Origin: UBA2336 sp965227265
GTDB taxonomy: Bacteria; Bacteroidota; Bacteroidia; Cytophagales; Cyclobacteriaceae
Reading direction: 5' to 3'
Assembly (NCBI GenBank): GCA_965227265.1
Contig: OZ245738.1
Coordinates: 2,480,001-2,544,000, forward strand
DNA: 64,000 nucleotides
Part shown: in pieces, positions 60,145 to 64,000 of the stretch
How positions within the stretch are numbered: the first letter of the stretch is position 1
How the letters are laid out: every line of letters begins with the position of its first letter
The notes under the pieces: model-generated
What the model was told of the DNA's origin: nothing
Databases searched by the model: none
What the model saw: only the letters and a program-made list of their open reading frames with translations
Program-made: the position numbers and the translations under genes

Positions 60145-60175
60145 TTCAATTCACAGAATTTAAACTACTAACAAT

Positions 60176-60688
60176 ATGGCAGAATTAGGTGGTGGCGGTG
60201 GTGGTAAAAAGAAAGGCGGTAAGGTTCGCGTTAAGAAATCCTCAACCAGGATTGATATGACGCCTATGGTGGATTTAGCATTCCTCCTGCTTACGTTCTT
60301 TGTTATGACCACAACGCTGAATAAGCCGCAGGCTATGCAAATTAACATGCCTGATAAACCGAAAGAAAACGATGAGCAGCCTGAGGTTAACGAGAAAAAC
60401 GTATTAACACTCGTATTAGGCGAAAACGATAAGGTTTATTGGTACATGGGCATTACCGATCCGGAAGTTAAAGTATCTGATTTTTCAGCAACGGGTATTC
60501 GTAAAGTGCTGCTGGAGAAAAGAACAGAAAATCCAAAAGTGATCGTACTGATCAAATCATTGGATGAAGCACGCTATAAAAATATGGTTGATATTATGGA
60601 TGAGATGAATATCAGCAGCATGCAGCGGTTTGCGCTTGTGGATATAACGGACGTGGATAAGGATCTTGTAAAAGAATCGCAATTATGA
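60176..60688 (+). CDS. exbD: ExbD/TolR biopolymer transport protein (second copy)
   Basis: The protein has 170 residues. A basic and Gly/Lys-rich head (AELGGGGGGKKKGGKVRVKK) is followed by RIDMTPMVDLAFLLLTFFVM with the conserved aspartate. The periplasmic domain differs from that of the first ExbD (EKNVLTLVLGENDKVYWYMG). The Gly6 run at the start is unusual. It overlaps tonB by four bases (ATGA). Confidence 0.92.
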   Translation: MAELGGGGGGKKKGGKVRVKKSSTRIDMTPMVDLAFLLLTFFVMTTTLNKPQAMQINMPDKPKENDEQPEVNEKNVLTLVLGENDKVYWYMGITDPEVKVSDFSATGIRKVLLEKRTENPKVIVLIKSLDEARYKNMVDIMDEMNISSMQRFALVDITDVDKDLVKESQL

Positions 60689-61482
60689 AAACAGAATCAG
60701 TTGTACTCCCACAAACAACCTGGGATGATATAGTATTCGAAAAAAGAAACAAGGAATACGGAGCTTACATTAACCGTAAAAATTACTCCAAGTATGTATT
60801 GTATGCACTTGGTGTTACGGTAGTGGTGCTTCTGTTGGTTTTAGTAGCTCCAGCACTCGCTGCGCTTATAAAATCAGCCCGTGGAACGGAAGAGCCGAAG
60901 CTGAAAGAAATGACAGTGACGCTTGATCAGCCGCCTCCAATCACTCCGCAGCCACCTCCACCGGATGTGCGTATTCCGCCCCCGGTGAAAACAATCATCA
61001 AGTTTCTTCCACCTAAAGTGACAGAAAAAGAGGTTGTAGAGGAAGAGCCGATGCCTACTATTGAGGAGATCAAAGAAAACGAAACCGGAGCCGTAGCAGT
61101 AGAAGGTACTGGTGAAGTTGTATTTGAGGAGCCGGTGGCAGAAGTTGCCGAGAACGATGACGACAAAGTTTTTTACGCAGTTGAACAACAGGCAGAATTT
61201 CCAGGTGGGTTCGCAGCGATGTCAAAATTCCTTAGTAAAAACATCAAGTATCCTGCGTCTGCAAAGCGTATGGGTGTTGAAGGAAAAGTTTATGTAAAAT
61301 TTATCGTTGACAAGGAAGGCGGTATCAGCACCATTGAAATTGTAAAAGGTATCAATGCCGATCTTGATAAAGAAGCTGTACGTGTGATCAAGCTTATGCC
61401 ACCCTGGAAACCAGGTAAGCAGAACGGCCGCGCTGTAAAATCGCAGTTTGTATTGCCCGTTAACTTTAAGCTTGATTCGTAA
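60685..61482 (+). CDS. tonB: Energy transducer TonB
   Basis: The protein has 265 residues. An N-terminal cytoplasmic piece (VFEKRNKEYGAYINRKNYSK, common in Bacteroidota TonB) is followed by one membrane segment (YALGVTVVVLLLVLVAPALA). A proline-rich periplasmic linker follows (QPPPITPQPPPPDVRIPPPV), and an acidic stretch lies at about 120-165. The C-terminal TonB domain has VYVKFIVDKEGGISTIEIVK and ends MPPWKPGKQNGRAVKSQFVL. It transmits motor energy to TonB-dependent receptors in the outer membrane. Confidence 0.94.
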   Translation: MKTESVVLPQTTWDDIVFEKRNKEYGAYINRKNYSKYVLYALGVTVVVLLLVLVAPALAALIKSARGTEEPKLKEMTVTLDQPPPITPQPPPPDVRIPPPVKTIIKFLPPKVTEKEVVEEEPMPTIEEIKENETGAVAVEGTGEVVFEEPVAEVAENDDDKVFYAVEQQAEFPGGFAAMSKFLSKNIKYPASAKRMGVEGKVYVKFIVDKEGGISTIEIVKGINADLDKEAVRVIKLMPPWKPGKQNGRAVKSQFVLPVNFKLDS

Positions 61483-61523
61483 GCAAGCCGACCTTATTCT
61501 TTAATGACAAATCTTTAAAGGCC

Positions 61524-61712
61524 ATGAAATATTTCAGTATTCTCATGGCCTTTATTTATGTAGTACTGGGTTTACTCCTGCTCGTACAGCAGACCTTTAC
61601 AATCAAGTATAAAGTACCGTTGGGAATCGTATTAATTGTATATGGACTATTCAGAACTTACACCACCTACCAAAAATATTTTCACAACCGTGAAAATGAG
61701 AATCGTTTTTAG
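61524..61712 (+). CDS. Small two-pass membrane protein in the TonB operon
   Basis: The protein has 62 residues with two hydrophobic segments (YFSILMAFIYVVLGLLLLV and VPLGIVLIVYGLFRTYTTY) joined by a short basic turn, and a charged tail (YFHNRENENRF). It sits between tonB and the pstS-like gene and overlaps the latter by 17 bases, so it is probably a real coupled gene. Function is unknown; it may be an accessory subunit of the motor or of the binding protein. Confidence 0.65.
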   Translation: MKYFSILMAFIYVVLGLLLLVQQTFTIKYKVPLGIVLIVYGLFRTYTTYQKYFHNRENENRF

Positions 61713-62628
61713 CCTGATCTTACTGGCAATGGTCAGCGTATCGTGCGCGGATCGTGATAAGAAAGGAAATGTTCTCGATCAAACAACGTATGGTACCATT
61801 ACCATTGCAGTTGATGAGTCTTTAAAACCATTGATCGATGCCGAGATCGATACGTTCGAAGCCACCTACCATGACGCACACATCAATGTGATTTACACCA
61901 GCGAAGGAGAAGCCATTCGTGCCATGCTCCAGGACAGTGCCCGCCTGGCGATTGTAACACGAAGCCTTACCGAAGAAGAAAGTACCTACCTGAAAAATCA
62001 AAAAATTGATGGTAAGGAGCAAATGATCGCAAAGGGCGGTATTGCCCTTATCGTAAATCGGGCAAGCAAAGACACATTGCTTACGATGGATGAGTTTAAA
62101 AAAATTATTTCAGGTACAAACAACCTGAGTGAGCTCGACAAAAAGTTTTCTTCTAAACCTGTAGTGGTTGTTTTTGATCACCCAAATTCAGGGATCATCC
62201 GGTATCTGCGCGATTCAGTACAACAATTTGATTCGCTGCCTTCGTATTGCTACGCAGTTAACGGAAACCCACAGGTAATTGACTATGTGTCGAAAAATCC
62301 GCAGGCAATTGGCCTAATAGATGTTAGCTGGATCAGCGATCAGGACGACTCCACAGCCAACTCATTCTTAAGTTCTATAAAAGTGGTCGGAATATCGGAT
62401 GAAAGGGATTATTTCCAACCATATCAGGCTTATATTGCAGACCGGTCTTACCCGTTACTGCGGGATATTAAGATCTTAAGCAGGGAAGCGAGGATGGGTC
62501 TCGGAAGCGGTTTTACAGCATTTGTAGCCAGCGAACGGGGCCAAAGAATCGTTTTGAAATCCGGCATAGTTCCTGCTACTATGCCAATTAGAATTATTCA
62601 AGTAAGTACAGAACCATTTAGACCATGA
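61696..62628 (+). CDS. PstS-like substrate-binding lipoprotein
   Basis: The protein has 310 residues from MRIVFSLILLAMVSVSCADR at 61696, with lipobox VSCA. The mature part has the periplasmic phosphate-binding fold of PstS: YGTITIAVDESLKPLIDAEI, SEGEAIRAMLQDSARLAIVT and GGIALIVNRASKDTLLTMDE. No PstABC permease genes are adjacent; the gene lies in the TonB operon. It may scavenge phosphate or another oxyanion for an outer-membrane receptor. It overlaps the next gene by four bases (ATGA). Confidence 0.82.
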   Translation: MRIVFSLILLAMVSVSCADRDKKGNVLDQTTYGTITIAVDESLKPLIDAEIDTFEATYHDAHINVIYTSEGEAIRAMLQDSARLAIVTRSLTEEESTYLKNQKIDGKEQMIAKGGIALIVNRASKDTLLTMDEFKKIISGTNNLSELDKKFSSKPVVVVFDHPNSGIIRYLRDSVQQFDSLPSYCYAVNGNPQVIDYVSKNPQAIGLIDVSWISDQDDSTANSFLSSIKVVGISDERDYFQPYQAYIADRSYPLLRDIKILSREARMGLGSGFTAFVASERGQRIVLKSGIVPATMPIRIIQVSTEPFRP

Positions 62629-64000
62629 ACAAAACAGTTCTTTCTTTTAGCAAATCAAAGGCTTCTCTTTTAGCAATTCTGTTTATCCTCGGAGCTGGTG
62701 TAGCTTTCGGTCAGGATGCAGAAATCAAGAAATCAAAACGACTGATTGAGGTTGATCATGCCACCGAGGCCATGGCCCCAATCGAAGCCGCCATTAAGCA
62801 ATATCCTGAAGAAGCAGATTTATATTATTACCTCGGCTACGCTCAGATAAAAAATAACCAACTCGATGCTGCCGCAAAATCATTCGATGCCGGGATCGCG
62901 AAGGATCCAAAAGAGGCAATCAACTATGCCGGTAAAGGATATCTCAGCATGTTGCAGAATCGTCCGGCTGATGCCAAAGTGAATCTTGACAAGGCACTTG
63001 AAATAAGTAAGTCTAAAAAACCGTATGTACTTAAAGCGGTTGCAGAAGCTTACCTGACCAATGCAAAATTTGCCGGTGATGCTGTTGCGCTTCTATTGAA
63101 AGCCAAGGCTATCAAAGACGATGCTGAAGTTGAAATTCTTTTAGGAAAAGCTTACCTGCTTCAAAATCAGGCGGGCTCTGCCGTAAGTGCATATGAAAAT
63201 GCAGCTTCGATTGAACCTAAAAATGGAAAACCGCATCACGAAGTTGGGTTGATCTACTCCCGTACAAACCCGGCTGCATCACAAGCTGCTTTTGAAAAAG
63301 CGGTTGAGGTTGATCCTGAGTTTACCCATTCATACGATGAATTGATTGACATCTATTATCAGCAAAAGCAAGTTGATAAGGCTATTGAAGCTGCGGAGAA
63401 ATTTAAAAGATTGAGCAGCGATCCTGAAAGGAACAAAGAAAAAGAGGCCTTAATTTATGTAATGAAAGGTGACTATGTAAAAGCTAATCAGATTTTCAAA
63501 GAAGTTATTGTAAAAAATCCGAATGTAAGACCAATCATCTGGAGATTCTATATCAAATCATTACAAGCTAGTAAGATTTCAGCTGACTCGATTGAATCTG
63601 TGAATGTTTCTAACACATTCCTTAATACGGCCAAAACGGAAGACATCCTTCCGAGAGATTACGCTGAATTAGGTAAGCTTTATATTATCATGAAGCAGTA
63701 TCCTGATTCCCTTGGTATTGCGCAATTAGAAAAAGCTGTTCAGTTAGATCCCAAAAATGTTGACGCTGCACAAATTCAGGCCGAAACACTTTTTAAAAGC
63801 AGAAATTTCAAGGATGCTATCGTATCCTATAAACGATTATTAACAATCAAATCGAAGCCAAGTGCTACTGATCAACTTAACCTAGCACGTTCATATTCCG
63901 GAACTGAACAGTACGCGTCAGCTGATACGATTTATACTAAGCTTGTAGAACTGTATCCTACTAATTCAGCGGTAGCTGCACTGGCAGCCGGTGTAAAAGC
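62625..64000 (+). CDS. TPR-repeat periplasmic protein (partial, runs off window)
   Basis: The frame is open from ATG at 62625 to the window end, giving at least 458 residues. A signal peptide (MNKTVLSFSKSKASLLAILF to AFGQ) precedes many tetratricopeptide repeats, for example ADLYYYLGYAQIKNNQLDAA, then AINYAGKGYLSMLQNRPADA and PHHEVGLIYSRTNPAASQAA. Such repeats bind partner proteins. It is the last gene seen of the exbB-exbD-exbD-tonB-pstS-like operon, a set repeated in Bacteroidota, so it is likely part of the same envelope machine. Confidence 0.85.
   Translation, partial: MNKTVLSFSKSKASLLAILFILGAGVAFGQDAEIKKSKRLIEVDHATEAMAPIEAAIKQYPEEADLYYYLGYAQIKNNQLDAAAKSFDAGIAKDPKEAINYAGKGYLSMLQNRPADAKVNLDKALEISKSKKPYVLKAVAEAYLTNAKFAGDAVALLLKAKAIKDDAEVEILLGKAYLLQNQAGSAVSAYENAASIEPKNGKPHHEVGLIYSRTNPAASQAAFEKAVEVDPEFTHSYDELIDIYYQQKQVDKAIEAAEKFKRLSSDPERNKEKEALIYVMKGDYVKANQIFKEVIVKNPNVRPIIWRFYIKSLQASKISADSIESVNVSNTFLNTAKTEDILPRDYAELGKLYIIMKQYPDSLGIAQLEKAVQLDPKNVDAAQIQAETLFKSRNFKDAIVSYKRLLTIKSKPSATDQLNLARSYSGTEQYASADTIYTKLVELYPTNSAVAALAAGVK

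Noticed and set aside
1..64000. CRISPR arrays, rRNA operons or prophage structural genes
   Set aside because: No evenly spaced direct repeats, rRNA-like sequence or phage morphogenesis genes were seen.

Overview
The window is a chromosome segment from a Bacteroidota bacterium, most likely order Cytophagales. Evidence for this: consensus Bacteroidota promoters (TTG, about 19 bp, TAnnTTTG), type IX secretion genes (porQ, a PorE-like OmpA/PD40 protein, a secreted protein with a C-terminal sorting domain), an ECF sigma/FecR/STN signalling set, a three-gene SdhC-A-B operon, a DnaE fused to an N-terminal DnaQ-type exonuclease, and a TonB cluster with two ExbD proteins. Most of the window is ordinary housekeeping sequence.

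Region 1 (1-6900) is accessory. The 5' end of an imuA-like SOS mutagenesis gene lies at the left edge. A putative integrative island follows, ending at a tRNA-Arg(ACG) gene with a Bacteroidota-type tyrosine recombinase beside it. Its cargo is an unknown protein coupled to an HNH-like protein, a SIR2-domain protein, two tandem LRAT-fold proteins with membrane tails, an unknown 293-residue protein, and a possible 55-residue ORF. The two ends of the cargo share a tandem 10-bp motif upstream of the first genes.

Region 2 (6986-21480) holds a beta-barrel protein, rpoN with a PAP2-like protein and a PaaG-like isomerase, asnS, a lone response regulator, the ECF sigma/FecR/STN-barrel/lipoprotein set, a universal stress protein and two LPP20-type lipoproteins. 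Region 3 (21599-25663) is the succinate dehydrogenase operon, interrupted between sdhA and sdhB by a 419-bp element with inverted terminal repeats that encodes only a four-helix-bundle protein. A 31-residue membrane protein gene lies upstream of sdhC.

Region 4 (25877-50902) carries dnaE, trxA, a PhoR/PhoB-like two-component pair, a metallopeptidase, recA, a T9SS substrate, a MacB-type permease, queA, ispD, ettA, a cytochrome c, an LpxL-like acyltransferase, a SixA-like phosphatase, hslU and porQ. Several intergenic gaps here hold short AT-rich inverted or periodic repeats in at least four sequence families. One copy appears to supply the -33 element of a promoter. Region 5 (50937-64000) has lon, a PorE-like protein, dxr-rseP, and an exbB-exbD-exbD-tonB-small membrane protein-pstS-like-TPR operon that runs off the right edge.

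The most noteworthy items are the tRNA-Arg island with its SIR2/HNH and LRAT cargo, the four-helix-bundle element inside sdh and its gene-less relatives, and the repeat families in the gaps. No CRISPR array, rRNA or prophage was seen.
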